This document shows positions 11,690 to 23,665 of a stretch of 64,000 bases of DNA, in pieces (within the stretch, counting starts at the first letter, position 1; each line of letters opens with the position of its first letter). The translations under genes and the position numbers were made by a program. Below the pieces are notes generated by a model. That model saw only the letters and a list, made by a program, of their open reading frames with translations. It was not told where the DNA came from and did no database searches. This DNA comes from Gnetum montanum (Eukaryota > Streptophyta > Gnetopsida > Gnetales > Gnetaceae), in contig MNCI01027497.1 in assembly GCA_015680685.1 (NCBI GenBank), forward strand, positions 56,828 through 120,827, read 5' to 3'.

Positions 11690-12720
11690 AGTAAAATCAT
11701 TCAAAGTACATCAAGCTTGACATTGCGTAAATATCATTGGAAAAAAATATATGGAAAGGGAAAGATTTCCAATTTTAGGATTATCTACTTAGTCGAACAA
11801 CCTTACAATTAATACATTGAAAAAATAAGTAAAGAAAATTAACTATTAGTAAGGAGGAAGGTCCTAGTCCTAACAAAATTTACATCATTTTTCAACATCC
11901 ATGATTCAACTTAAAATAGCAAAGGATTTGAGATAGAGTATTGTGGCTAAATACCAATATTTGTATCAAAGCAAGAAAGTGGTACTTCTTATGAAAGCTC
12001 TTCACCTCATCACTTGTTATTAATCTTATATTGAGAATCTTCATCCTTCTTATTAACACCAGTTGAATCTTTAAGTTAATAGTGTTCCTACCAGAGAAGG
12101 AAAATTTTTCCTTATCAACTATCTATTTGGACTAATTAGTACTTTCTATAGTACCAGTAAAAATATGCATAGGAACTTATGTCTTCTTTGGATTATGTAT
12201 TACCATATGATCATTCTTACTGTTGACATTAACATGATTTTTTCATATCTTCAACTTCATATTTGTTTATTTTATCTTTAAACTAAACACTTTTTCTTTT
12301 CTTTAGAATTTTTTGCTTAAGCAAAAAAGGACAAGCATTAAACACATGTCCTTCACAATGACAAAAGCTTCAAGAATTAGAAAGATTATAATACATAATT
12401 GGCTAAAGATACATCTTTCCTTTTACTTGTAATACCAATTCTTTTTAATGATTGAAAAGATTAATTCCAATAAAAAACATCTACGAAAACCAAAGGTTGT
12501 AGAAATTGACTTTACATGCTTAATAGGACCAAGAAGAGTTATCACAAAAATAATTATCATTATAATGCTAAGCTAAAAGATTAACCTTTTCATGAGAATT
12601 ATTATTTGTATTTATTGAGTATACTTTGTGACCGAAAATAAGTAATCATTGTCATAACATTGGACCAAAAAGATGAACTTTCTTCACAAAAATTATTAAG
12701 AGAGACTATACATTGGTTTT
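11690..12720 (-). pseudogene. Relic of a DUF4283/zinc-knuckle ORF family, minus copy
   Basis: Reverse complement of 25290-26060, matching in long blocks (for example 11860-12090 against 25700-25980). On minus, 12330-12400 reads a zinc knuckle close to CX2CX4HX4C ending HVFNACPFLL, with the first cysteine lost to a stop. Such knuckles after a DUF4283-like domain are typical of ORF1 of plant LINEs and their relatives. Every frame is broken. Confidence 0.55.
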
Positions 12721-12752
12721 GAATTTTATTTTTCAATATGAAAATCAATTCT

Positions 12753-13619
12753 TAATAAGCCATATTTTGATTGGCTACAATATTGAGTATTCGATATTGG
12801 GGCACAAGCCATGATGTCAAACATCCAATATCACAGACATAGGCAGGTCTATAAATATGACACTTAGGCACATGGTTTGAACAAAAACTTTCATTCCACA
12901 CTTAGGTAGACTCTTATAGTTTCATTTAATAGTTTTAGCGATAAAGTGAATGCCCATAGTGTGGTGCTGAGTAGTTGTATGGAATCCTTATTCGAGTGAA
13001 GTGTACTTGGGCATAGTTCATGTCCAAAAATAAAGATCAAGATTTCTTTACATCATTGTAGCATCCACTTAGTTTTACTATTTTACTTAGCATAGTTTTT
13101 ATTGTTTTATTAGTTTAATCATTTACATTTCCAAGTATTTTACTTCACTTGTTCATTAGTAAAGTAGAATGAGTACGATTGGTTTCGAGCATTTAAGTGT
13201 AATCATTTGGTAATTCCAATAGTATTATTGCTTGGTTTTAGTAGCATAATACTTGGTAATCCAAAAATGGTTACATGATCCCAAAATATGTATAGTAATC
13301 TAGGAATGGATACTCATTGCTCTAAGCTATAGTAGATTTACATTACTATCATTACTTAGACTTAGGACTAAATTTGATTCCAAATTATGTTTATCGCTAA
13401 AAGTAATCAGGGCCTAACAATATCAATTATAATATGCCTCACTTTGGACTAAACCAAATGTGACAAAGCTACCACAAGTCCAAGTGGAAAGACAGTGTCC
13501 TATGATCAATGCTTAACAATCTAGATGCCACAACTAGTCCCATCCATGGAATTCAACTAGATCATGCGTGAATGCTTGTGATTTGTATTGTTGGGAGTAA
13601 GGGTACCTACCACTCATCA
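12753..13619 (+). repeat. Solo LTR of the A/D family with 5-bp target duplication
   Basis: 867 bp, matching the D LTR from end to end: degenerate U3 repeat 'atattgagtattcgatattgg', TATA 'ctataaatatgac' at about 12850, 'aataaagatcaaga' polyadenylation region at about 13030, and the terminal 'gggtacctaccactcatca'. ATTCT at 12748-12752 and again at 13620-13624 is the target duplication. The first dinucleotide is TA rather than TG, a G-to-A decay change. No internal sequence remains, so this is the product of LTR-LTR recombination. Confidence 0.9.
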
Positions 13620-13639
13620 ATTCTCAATAAATCAAGTAT

Positions 13640-15290
13640 GGGATTTCATTAATTTAAAAAAGAAAAATATTCTTTTAGATAAATAATAAATATATAACTA
13701 AACTAGTATTAAGTTCTTTTGAGAAGTATAGATTGTTAGAGTTTTTAAGTTTTAGTAGTAATCATTCCATCCATAGGGTGCAATTTGCTTTACTATTTTT
13801 TGGTTACAAGTGTTGGAGGATCACTTTGTAATCCTTGGCCTTTGTTAAGGATTATTGTTTGTGGGATTATCTTTTTTATGGTTTTAATTCACATTAATAA
13901 ATCACCCCTTCTCCAAATTCATTTGATTTTTTATAAAAAGAAAAGATTATCAAAACCAAATTATAGATATATATTATGAATATATAAAGATAAAATAGTA
14001 GATACAGTTATTCAATTAATATTCATGAATATTTTTTCTTATTAAAAATTTAATATTGGGTACTCCTCAAGACATTTAGCTAACATGATACATTATAAAT
14101 ATTATGGAGGAATATAAGGATGTCATATTAGCATTTGCTTGAAAAATTTAGGCTTTCGTTCATCCACCGAGCCTCTCAAGATCCCACTTAGTGGGATGAG
14201 CATTGTAGCTACAATAGAGTATAATCTATTTACAATAGAGTAACTTGAGAGTGGCCAAGAAACTATAAAACTTTATTAGTAACATCTTAGCTAGTTAATT
14301 CTTTACGATTAATAGTGAAGTTTAAATTCCATTTAGGTAGTTTATAAATAACTATAAAAAGAGTGATCAAGAAATTGACATTGTTTTTTATCATAAAGTT
14401 ATATACTATGTATCATTATGCTAATTATAGGCTAATAAGGAAATAAATTCTTTGGCAATGCCACTCATGGTAAGGAATTAATGTATTCACAAAATTAGTG
14501 TCAACTTAAAGAAACTAAAACCCTTCATCATCATTATAGCCTTATTCCAATTACATGGGATTACCTATATCATCTTTATTCTATCATTCACTTCTATTAA
14601 AAATTAGGGTAATATTAATACTTAAATCTTGAATATCTTTCTCTATGTTTGAAAATAAGTTATGTTTTAATCTACCTCTTGTGGTGGACGGAGTTGGAAA
14701 AACTTGAAAATAGATAATAACTTATACCTTCTATAGCCAACATAATATTTTTGTAAAAATTAACTAGAAGATAACAATTTTAGTAGGGTGTTGGAACCTA
14801 AAATAAGTGAAACATAGATACACCCTAAGATATATGGTCCAATTAAAACTTTAACTTTATATAACTCAACATTATCCACTAGAATCAAACCCATGATTTG
14901 GAACTTCCAAATCAAAAGACTTACCACTACACTGATACCTCATTGTTAGAAAATAATAATTTCAAATTAAAATAACTTTTTAAATTAAACCTAATAACTT
15001 GAAAATACTCAGCTTTAATAAAGTGATCTCCTCTAACAAGTGCAATCTTTAGACTTCTTAGCATATGATCAAATTATTTGAGACCAAAGGATCATCACCT
15101 AGAGGCTCAATGCTTATTTCACAAAGGCAAGGTCCTAGAAGGGTTAGTAGATAAGCAAAAACCTAACCTATTTCAAGTGGCTACACCTAGGCTCAAGAAG
15201 TCTTACAACTTGAGAAACAAGCACCTTGAGAAATACTTTTTCATAATAATATCTATATGTCATGATTATCTTTTATAATAATCATAGTAT
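13640..15290 (+). repeat. Dispersed repeat, copy of 26000-27260
   Basis: Block-wise similarity to 26110-27260 over about 1.2 kb: 'attataaatattatggagga', 'gtagtttataaataactata', and 'taaaggatcatcacc' words in the same order. Part of the same long repeat whose ORF portion is at 24840-26060. An inserted SINE-like copy lies at 14785-14950. No intact frame. Confidence 0.6.
14785..14950 (-). repeat. tRNA-derived SINE-like copy
   Basis: Best preserved copy. On minus it reads 'gtgtagtggtaag' (box A-like), then 'gggtttgattctag' (box B-like), then the shared body and the end 'ttaggttccaacaccc'. Box spacing is about that of a tRNA. Ends were judged by comparison with the other copies. Confidence 0.6.
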
Positions 15291-15299
15291 TTATGTTTC

Positions 15300-15655
15300 T
15301 ATTGGGATGTGTTATAATCCAAAATAAATAAAATGTATGTGCATCATAATACATATAGTCAAATTTGAATTTTATAACTTAACATTATATATTAGAATCA
15401 AACACATAACTTGGAGCTTTCCAATCAAGAGTTTTTACCACTAGGTGAACACCTTATTGTTGTGTTAAGAGGTCATGCATTCAATTCTATGGGGCAACAC
15501 TACGTTATAAAATTATAATTTAATCCAATACAAAAACTTAATAAGAAACATAATCATGGGGGTGTTGGTCCTCAATGCCCACCAAAATCAAATCAATGAA
15601 TTGAAGCTTTCAAATAAAAGGTCTTACCAATAGCCTAACACATCAATATTAGAAA
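15300..15655. repeat. Cluster of three partial SINE-like copies
   Basis: 15300-15470 is a minus copy, 15461-15530 a partial plus copy abutting it head to head, and 15556-15655 another minus copy beginning 'gggggtgttggtcctcaatg'. All share the box B-like word in the matching orientation. Confidence 0.5.
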
Positions 15656-15784
15656 CAAAACAACCCCTTTCTCACAAATGCTTGTTCAATAATGAGCTAA
15701 TCTCTAATGATAGGCATTTTAAGATATTAGCATATTTTCTTCTTAGGCAAGAGGTTGCCATTGTTTTTGTTTTTTGTTTTTTCT

Positions 15785-15838
15785 TAGGAAACAACTTTAT
15801 AACTCAGCATTGCCCACCAAAATCGAACCCATAACTTG
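15785..15838 (-). repeat. SINE-like copy split by element C (continues at 24482)
   Basis: The minus-strand SINE body 'aactcagcattgcccaccaa ... cccataacttg' stops at 15838 and resumes at 24482 with 'acttgaaaatttcaaatcaa' and 'gtcttacc'. This gives a pre-insertion view of the target of element C. ACTTG is shared by both halves. Confidence 0.8.
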
Positions 15839-16620
15839 TGATGAGTCGTCATTTGGGGCGACCACGATATCACGTATGCGATATCACGACCTGTCTTCTC
15901 ATCTATAAATAAGAGGTAGACAGATGAAGCAAGGAGCATTAGTTAGTCAGTTTTTACGTTTTAATTTCTTTCTCTCCCTTTTCCTCTTCATGTATGCCCG
16001 TAGTGTAGTGATTGTAATTGTACGACATCCTTATTTGAGTGTGACGTACTTGGACATGCACATGACTGGCAATAAAGATCGAGATTACTTCATCATTGCA
16101 GCATTCACTTAGTTTAATCATTTAATTAGTTATTATTTACTACTTTCCTAGTTAATTTCTCTCACCCTTATCTCATTTTAAAATGCGGAATGAGTATGAC
16201 TTGATTACGAGCATTTAAGTGTGACTACTTGGTAACCTAGTAGCATACCTAGGATCTGTGCTTGGTAATCCCAGTAGTAGTCATGCACAAAGTCCAAGAT
16301 GTGTATGGATAATCAAGGAATGGATGCTCATCGCACTTAGGCTAGTTTATATTCTCTCATCCTCTCTCTCCTAGATTAGTGAATATTACTTTCCATTGCC
16401 TTCAGGAGTAGCGTTAGATTAGAAACCACATCATACACCTCACTCTGGACTAAACCATATGTGACAAAGCTAATACTAGTCCAGGTGGGAAGATAGTGAA
16501 CTGCAACCTAAGGCTAACTATCTAGATTCCACAACCAGTCCTTCTGCAGATTTTGACCAAATCGTGCGTGTAACGCTTGTATTCGTATGGTTGAGTGTAG
16601 GGGTACCTTGCCACTCATCA
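15839..16620 (+). repeat. Element C 5' LTR
   Basis: 782 bp, starting TGATGAGTCG and ending CCACTCATCA. Contains a palindromic GATATC...GATATC unit (15863-15888), TATA box 'ctataaataag' at about 15902, and AATAAAG at about 16070. The target duplication ACTTG precedes it (15834-15838). In a 200-bp stretch it differs from the 3' LTR at roughly one base in ten by eye, so insertion is old. Confidence 0.95.
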
Positions 16621-16642
16621 TTGGCGCCGTTGTTGGGGACAG
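16621..16642 (+). promoter_or_regulatory. Primer binding site, tRNA-Asp type
   Basis: Immediately after the LTR: TGGCGCCGTTGTTGGGGAC starting at 16622. It is complementary, apart from one or two changes, to the 3' end of plant tRNA-Asp, the primer used by Athila-like elements. Confidence 0.85.
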
Positions 16643-16760
16643 TGCTAGTTATCTAGATTAGTTATATCGTACAAGGTCATTGTATAAGGACTCAACAATA
16701 TATGTTTTAGAAAAAATAATTATTAAAAGTCACATGTAATTTACACACAACTTCACAACC

Positions 16761-18745
16761 ATGCCTCTCCTACAAGATTACGATAATGCCATTCTTAGTG
16801 AGGAAGTTCATTGGAGAACCAATGAACTATATGATGATGAAGATTGGAGTATACAACCTGAAGTGGGGGTTTCTTATACACATAAACGAAAGCAAGGTCA
16901 TCTCAACGCAAGAAAGCATAACTTACCTGATGACAATGAACCCCTACTAGCCACTACAAGCTTAATGCAAATACAAGAGGTTGTTCGAATCTCCTGTAGG
17001 CATCGTAAAGAGAGCCATCTACCCAGGCTCAATTTAAACAACTTTCCTAAATTTTCAGGAGGCTATGACTTAGATCTGCATCAACATTTACAAGCCTTCT
17101 ATGATGCTTGTACATGGAACAACATTGATAATAGTTGGCAAAAACTTAAACTCTTTCCTATGACACTTGTTGGCCATGCAAAAGTATGGTATAGATTGTT
17201 AAAAAAAAATTCAATACGACGTTGGTCAACAATGGTAGAAGTCTTTAATGAAAAATATCAAACCTATACAAGAGTGTCAGCCTTGAGGAAACAAATCTAA
17301 GGATGGAAACAAGCAAAACATGAACCCTTGGACATGGCCTTAGAAAGATATTATTCACTGTTAAATAATTGTCCAGGCCACAGGTTTTCCGAGGAATGGC
17401 TAATGTACCATATCATTGATGGGATTCGTGATGCAACCAGAGAAACCTTAGGGATGTATGCCCAAGGTCAATTATATGAACTACGAACCCATCAAGTCCA
17501 AGAGCTTATTAAGTGGGTAGCAAAAGAAGAAGGAGAAATGGCTAGATGGGAGAGTGTTGAAAAATATCAACGAGACCAAAATCTCAACTTAACAAAGGTC
17601 CATGATCATGAAAGGGAGAAATCAACCAATCTCAAGGTGGAAACATCATCTTTTCCAACACAACAAACATTAGAAGAGGTTGAGACAAAGATCAATAAGA
17701 TGTTGGAATGGACATATGAAAAGTGTGGAGAATTTATCAACATTATTGGAGATAGAGTTTTGACAACCCAAGAATCAAGACAAAACATTAGACAATCGGA
17801 AAGAAGGGATAAGGAAAATAAGAGATCAACTACCAATCATATGTATGAATGCAACATATGCCAGTATGATCACCCAAAATGCCAATGCCCAATCTTGTTA
17901 CATTTACATGAGAATTGGGGAAATACATTACATCTAGAGTTCATACAGAGATACTATGTTCAATCACAATCACAACAATCCCAGTCGTGGGGGAGACCAC
18001 CACTAAACTGGAGACACCCTTCGTATCATCCGAACCCAAATGCTTATCTTGTTCAACATCCTATTTCTCCAACTGAGCCAACGCACTTTATCTCATCACA
18101 ATACCATTCTCCTCAATACTATCAGCCCATACCTTCAACACAACCACCACCTTGTGCACCCTATACTCCTCCTAACTTTCAACATTCTCATCCTTTCCCT
18201 CCTTATACATCACCACCAACTGTTCCTAAGGTGCCTACACCATAGAAACAACCCATGAACATTACTTGTGCTACTACTTCCAACAGTAGTGAGAGACCTT
18301 AGCAACATTGAAGGCACCCCTTCTTTAGAAGTAATCCTATGAAGGGACAACATAATTCTAAGGCCACTATATTGTCCAACTCAGCACAAGTCCAACCCTG
18401 TGGTGCACCCTTATCCTTGAACACAACGCCTCATGTAACTTCATTAGGGCCACCAACTCACACTCCAACAACAATATGGCCCAATGAACATAAGAATGGA
18501 GAGCAACAACTTGATCCTTGCATACCATCTAACGGTCCCAAATATCATAGGGGGTCAACTCATTATCCAGGAACTACATCGTATAAATTTCCCCACTATG
18601 CTCATTATAATCAAGTGTGTGAACCCCGATGGGGTAAGTATGCCCGGGCCCCAATATTTCCAACATGCAAGGATCCTCATCTTGCATTTATTAATCCTGA
18701 CCATCCTCAACCGATTAGTTATGGAGGACATCCCCCATTCTAATA
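16761..18745 (+). pseudogene. Element C gag, nearly intact, with pol deleted
   Basis: Starts at an ATG 140 bases after the primer site. The frame is open for 179 codons to a TAA at 17298, then continues in the same frame to 18245, so one nonsense change separates two long parts. The capsid core holds RLNLNNFPKFSGGYDLD and W..LKLFPMTLVGHAKVWY. The zinc motif is CNICQYDHPKCQCP at about 17850-17890. A Pro/Tyr/Gln-rich tail follows. After the stop at 18245 the tail continues in pieces to 18743, where 'SYGGHPPF' aligns with the very end of pol in D and F. Protease, RT, RNase H and integrase are therefore completely missing, and the element must have depended on enzymes from relatives. Confidence 0.85.
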
Positions 18746-18749
18746 ACAA

Positions 18750-20057
18750 GAAGGATTAATTTTTTATTTTCTTTAATTTTACAACTTTTTGTTTTTTAGT
18801 TTTTCATTTTTAAACTTCTTGTTTTATCTTTTTGTCTTTTTGGTATTTTTTTCTTTTTATAAGTAATCTCATCTACAAATAAAACACTCATGTGGATCAT
18901 TGGTTGAGGTGTGTTCTATGTTATTAAGTCTCAGATGAGTAATTATTTGGACAGTAAGCCCATTACACCCACTCATCTACTCTACAAATAAGAGGTTTTT
19001 TTTGAGGGTACAATGATATTCTTGACATTTTTTAAAAAGTTAAAATTAATTTTGTGTTCATTGTACCCAGAATGAAGAATGATGGACCAAGAGGGAATGA
19101 TTAGGGTGTGACATCAAGGGGACTTGTAGATTCTCTTTGGTGACGTTTGTGAGATTTATCATGCAACGTGGTTGTACTAAGATCCTTGTAGATCTAACGA
19201 AAAATGGGAGTAAGAGTAATCAAAAAGGGCACTCAAAAATCCAATGCTATTCTAGGGGGTCCCACTAGAAAGACATGCATACATGCCTAAAGGTTGGTAG
19301 CTTCTCTGGATTCAGTATTCAAAAAGAAAAAAGAAGAGAGAAAGAGAAACAGAAAATGAAAAGAAAAGTGCCACAAAACAAAAATCACTCCTCCCTTGAA
19401 CAAAACGCCAAGTGATCGTATGACTTGTTGTTTTGGTACTATCATATTTTTTTCATCATGGGATGAAACAATGTGATGTCACTGGTCAGAGAAACAAACT
19501 TAGTCCTGATCTTGGAATGATTGGTTAATGACACATTAATCATGCTTTTCACGTAGGATTCACTGTGCCCTGGGTTAGTTACCTCATGTTCCAATCTCTA
19601 TGATCCCTTCTATACTTTGTCTCATCTCACTATTTGTGTAATTGTAGTTCGTGTCATGTGTAACATAGAATTCTTACCTCATTCTGGTGATATTTACATG
19701 TGTGTGTTTTGTGGAGTTAGTGTGGATTGCATTTAACCCTTCTAGTGCCCACAGACACTTTAAGTGTGGTTACACAAGGGCATTATAGGTTGAAACTTGC
19801 TTTGGGGAGGACCCACTTGTGTAATCTTTTGTAATCTTCACTTATGACATAGATCACACACACCATTTCTTACCCTTAGCATAATTTTTCATAATGTTCT
19901 TTCCCTACTATTATCCCTCTGAATTTCAACGTTCCTATGTACCATTACATAGCCTTTTTCTCCCATTCGAGGTTTTATTGATAAAATCCACATCATCATA
20001 AGTAATTGTGCCTTTCAAATTAATGGAATTACCCTAGCAACCTTCAACATGTATCAC
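18750..20057 (+). other. Element C 3' noncoding spacer
   Basis: No gene. Homologous to the post-pol spacer of D (34740-36100) and F (48000-49400): T-rich 'ttacaactttttgtttt' start, then 'gagg.cccacttg.gtaatctttt'-like words around 19800. Its conservation in pol-less C implies a structural or packaging role, but none is shown. Confidence 0.65.
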
Positions 20058-20132
20058 ATGTCCTAAGTTTTTAACATAGATTTCAAGAAAATCTTTAAAA
20101 ATTCAAATTTTCCATCAAGCCTAAAACATCGA

Positions 20133-20310
20133 TAGGTCATGATATCGCATACGCGATATCGTAGTCGACGATATATCGCATATGTGATGTATCGTATGTG
20201 ATATCGCGTTCCTCCAACCCTATAAATAGGTGATCCCCCTGCAACACTTAGCATCATTTCTTGTCATTCATGCGGAGGAGTTTTTCAAATTTTTCTCTAC
20301 AACTTGTGAG
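20133..20310 (+). promoter_or_regulatory. Internal LTR-like promoter of element C
   Basis: 20139-20208 contains three or four GATATCGCATA/CGCGATATC palindromic units like those in the C LTR U3. They are followed at 20220 by the TATA box 'ctataaatagg' at LTR-like spacing and by 'ctcatttc'-type initiator sequence. It lies between the spacer and ORF3, so it probably drives ORF3 independently of the LTR. Element F has a counterpart at 49552-49710. Confidence 0.65.
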
Positions 20311-20703
20311 TGTGACACCTTTTCTTTTCAACCTCTATCTCACTCGCTAGCACTTCGATTTTAATTCTATCTGAACCTACTTGAACATGGAGTATTCAAC
20401 TTAGTCATAGGGGAGGGACACCTATCGAAAAGTGCCTAACTGTTTTGGAATTTATCATCGTCCAAAGGACATCATCTAGGGTAATTAGCTATAACACTTA
20501 GAATAATTGTGCCTAAAAATCATTTAATCCCTAGGTATACTAGGAAACTAAAATTGGAAACCACCTAAGTCACAAGACTCATTATTACAATTTTTCAGGC
20601 AATATCACACGAGATAACATAAGATCATTAATTAAGGCAAGCAGTAAGGTATAACTTAACTTTAAAAACAACCTTACTAATGCTTGGCCCTGTGTGATTG
20701 TAG
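20308..20703 (+). other. Probable 5' UTR intron of ORF3
   Basis: A strong donor (CTT|GTGAGTGTG, about 20307/20308) lies about 85 bases after the internal TATA box. A pyrimidine-containing acceptor ending GATTGTAG sits directly before the ORF3 ATG at 20704. No open frame lies between. Inferred from splice-site words only. Confidence 0.45.
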
Positions 20704-23500
20704 ATGGCCCTGAAACGTGGACAATAGGAAGTTCCTACTCAAGGTGGAAGCAAAAAATCTTGGAGAGGTGGAAGACAAGATCCTGCCAAACAACATACAG
20801 AACAAGAGGAGCAATCATTCAGTATTTATCAAGAGGACCCTCCTACCATACAATCTAGGCAGGCAGAAGGAGGTCTTGCTACAGCACTTGAACAGGGACA
20901 ACATCTCACGTTGCCCTAAGATTGTGTTCAGGCCATCCATGAAATGTCCACATTCACTGTGGGGATTTTGGAATTAAACTTTGAATCTTTTGTAGAATTT
21001 TCTCCTGAGGCTGTTAGGGATCATCTCAAAGGGTCTCCCTTATGGCCTACCCTCTCTAAAAGCGGTGCCTGGTACCTAGGAGAGATGTACCAATTTTGGC
21101 ACAATAGGGAGCAAGGTACTACTGTCAACATCTGTAGTGTGATAGTTGATTTCTCCACACAGGCCATTTTGGAAGTATTAAATCTTCCAAATACAAGGCC
21201 CAAAGTTGCTCAGTTATCCACCCGTTCAAACCCCGATGTGCGACAGGATTGGTTGGAGAAGGCTTATGGTAGAGATAAAACATTTTGTGAGTTGACAACG
21301 GAAGAGAGGACTTACTTAAAAATTGGAACATATCACCTCTTTCCCATGAAGAGATTAAAAATAATATCAATGTATGTGGCTAGAGGATGTGCAGTGCTGA
21401 TGGGGAAGGTTACTGGTAACCTACCCCATCTATATTTAACGGAGATCCTGAGGAGGTTTGAGGAACGAAAGATAGGTAAAATGACGTTGCCTTTTCCCTA
21501 TCTTATTTGAAAGCTTCGCTGATGTGCTAGTATCTAGGGGTACACCAATGATGTCCTCCAAAAATTCTAGATTGCTTCATATGTGGAATTGCTAAAGTCG
21601 CCAGCCCTAAGGAAAATCACTGGTGAGACGCTGGGACCAGAAGAAGAAGAAGAACAAATGACTAGACCAATTTCAACTCAACTTGCAGGACCTAGCCAAG
21701 CTCCAAGCACTGGTCCTAGTCAACAATAGGAAGTAGGGCCCAACACAGGCCAGGATCAACAGCCGCTACAAGACTACAGACCGTCGATGAGCCATCTTAG
21801 GGCCATCGCTAAGATGGTCAGTTAGGGAAGTCGTGATGATGCAAACCTCTTTTGTGTCATTGATGATGCCATTCAGCCTACTATTTCTTTGGATCACACA
21901 AGGGTGGGGGGGGGGGGGGGAGTATCTATTCACACAAGAGAACGGGAAAGTAGATGGTCATAATAGATCTCAGGAAACACAGCATCTTTCCATGTGCAGT
22001 TAGATACTAGTGAAGGGGCCACTATGGTGGTCATGCAACACCAAAATGCCATGGGAATTGCAAAAGTGGCACATACCACATTACAAAGTCCTTCAATGTA
22101 CCTGTTATGCCATCAGAAGATCTCACAAGAGCACAGGATGCTCAAACTTTGGCCGGAACCTCAATGATTGTTGCAGAACATGAGGATGCGCTTGATCGGT
22201 TGCTCCAACAATGGAAAATAATGACGTCCCTGTTTGACATCCCTCAAGATGTTACAACCATTCAATTAGACCTCATTTCCATGAAGAGAAAGCTAGTCTT
22301 AACAGAAGTGAGGGCCGAGCATGTTGAAGCTAAAGTGCAGAAATTGCAAGAATAGCTCGTGGCCCTACAAGTAGCATAGCGGAACCCTATGCAATTTGTT
22401 CCTATAGACCAACTAGATAATTTTAGAACTGAGAAACTAACCAAGCTAATAGCAGAGAATAAAAAGGTGGTTAATGAAAAAGAGAAGGCTATTTGGGATG
22501 CCTCTGCAGCACAGGCGCAAACTCATGCACATCTTAAGGCACTCAATGCCTTACAAGAAGAAAATAAACAGCTTGCTACTAACAACCTTCGGTTGACCAT
22601 CGTGGAAAAGCAAAAGAATGTTCTCAAGGAACACTTTCATCAATTTTGAGAATAATTCATCTAGGTCAACCAAGACATAAGTCATTTAGCCAGGGAGAAT
22701 ACAACCCTATCAATGGAGGAGGTACACACAATTCGTCAAAATACAACCATTGAAATAAGCACGTGGTAGAATGAGACTAAACAACATGAGAAGCTGAAGG
22801 AGCACTTTTGAGATTAAGTGAGGATGTACAAACAGATCTTGGAGAAGGAGATCCATATGGCCAAGGCCTAGATCAATGCTATTAGTGCTCAACACACTAA
22901 TTGGTGGGCCATATTGGACACATATGCCTTCACTCACTAAGTGGAAGTTTAGAGCCAAGACCTGTAGATTCAGGATTTGACAAAATACATGGAGTTGGAA
23001 AACCTGAGGTATGCCAACCTTGCCATGTTAATAGCAGGGTGCCTGAGGATAGAGATCAAGCAACAGGTAGCAACCACCCACATCAAATATGAAGCAAAAT
23101 TTGTAGAACGTAAGAAGTTGTTGAAAAACTGGAGGTCGCAAATTCTAAACTTGAGGAAGTGAAAGTAAGCTACCAAGGCCAAAAAGGTGTCGCAGCAGAT
23201 TTGGCTTAATAGCTAGCAGATTTTCAAGAGTACAAGGATAAAGCTAGAGCCTATGAGGAGGAATGACGAGTGTGCGTTGCTTGGTATATCAAGGCCAATC
23301 AAATTTTTCCGCAACTACCCTATCTGTGGGAAGTGTTGACTCCATCAAACATCGAAACATTAGCATGGATGGCACAAGAACCTCAGACCGAAGAGGAGAA
23401 GCTCCAAGCCATACTTCAATGTCATCAAGTCTCAAAACTTGGAGCACAAGAAAAAGGGAAAGCACCAATGGAGGAGCCACTGCCACCAGGAACTACATGA
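20704..23500 (+). pseudogene. Element C ORF3: plant-transposon-associated domain plus long coiled coil
   Basis: Starts MALKRGQ at 20704. Stops at codon 8 and just before 20944 are CAG/CAA-to-TAG/TAA type changes. The conserved part is open at 20944-21510 (188 aa): FSPEAVRDHLKG, WYLGEMYQFWHNRE, then VDFSTQAILEVLNLP and ERTYLKIGTYHLFPMKR. The F.....I...L.LP pattern resembles the 'putative plant transposon protein' domain found in many plant TEs. Downstream, 22107-23160 is rich in heptads (KRKLVLTEVRAEHVEAKVQKL, LNALQEENKQL), a coiled coil of several hundred residues. The C-terminus at 23270-23500 ends in a polar GAQEKGKAPMEEPLPPGTT. About ten nonsense or frameshift changes make it a pseudogene. 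A G15 run at 21906-21920 lies in the linker. Function unknown; location after pol matches the 'env-like' slot of Athila. Confidence 0.65.
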
Positions 23501-23649
23501 GTTCCAAAATTTTTGTAGTAGTAGCACATTCTTTGTGTTGTGTCTTTGTTTTCTTTTCATTTCACACTATGGAATAATCCCATGTTTCCCATCTAATAAT
23601 CCCATACCTATCCACTATGTAATCACTGTAACTCGAGGACGATTTTTCA

Positions 23650-23665
23650 TTTAGTCGTGAGGGTA
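23650..23665 (+). promoter_or_regulatory. Element C polypurine tract
   Basis: GTGAGGGTA directly before the 3' LTR, preceded by the family-conserved 'actcgaggacga' word at about 23631. The same arrangement stands before the D 3' LTR (36680-36706) and, inverted, next to the B LTR. Confidence 0.75.

Larger units (their letters stand above)
10440..11690. other. AT-rich intergenic stretch with SINE-like copies and a G-rich block
   Basis: No gene seen. It holds two tRNA-like SINE copies (about 10836-10985 and 11113-11220, plus strand), a C-rich run at about 10985-11035, and the G-rich block annotated separately. Short dispersed words such as 'tggatatgtattggctagac' recur at about 11277 and 11436 and near 12615, suggesting an old repeat. 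Confidence 0.4.

Noticed and set aside
21906-21920. G15 run as a frameshifting signal in ORF3
   Set aside because: ORF3 is already broken by many stops around it; a homopolymer of this length is more likely slippage or a sequencing effect.
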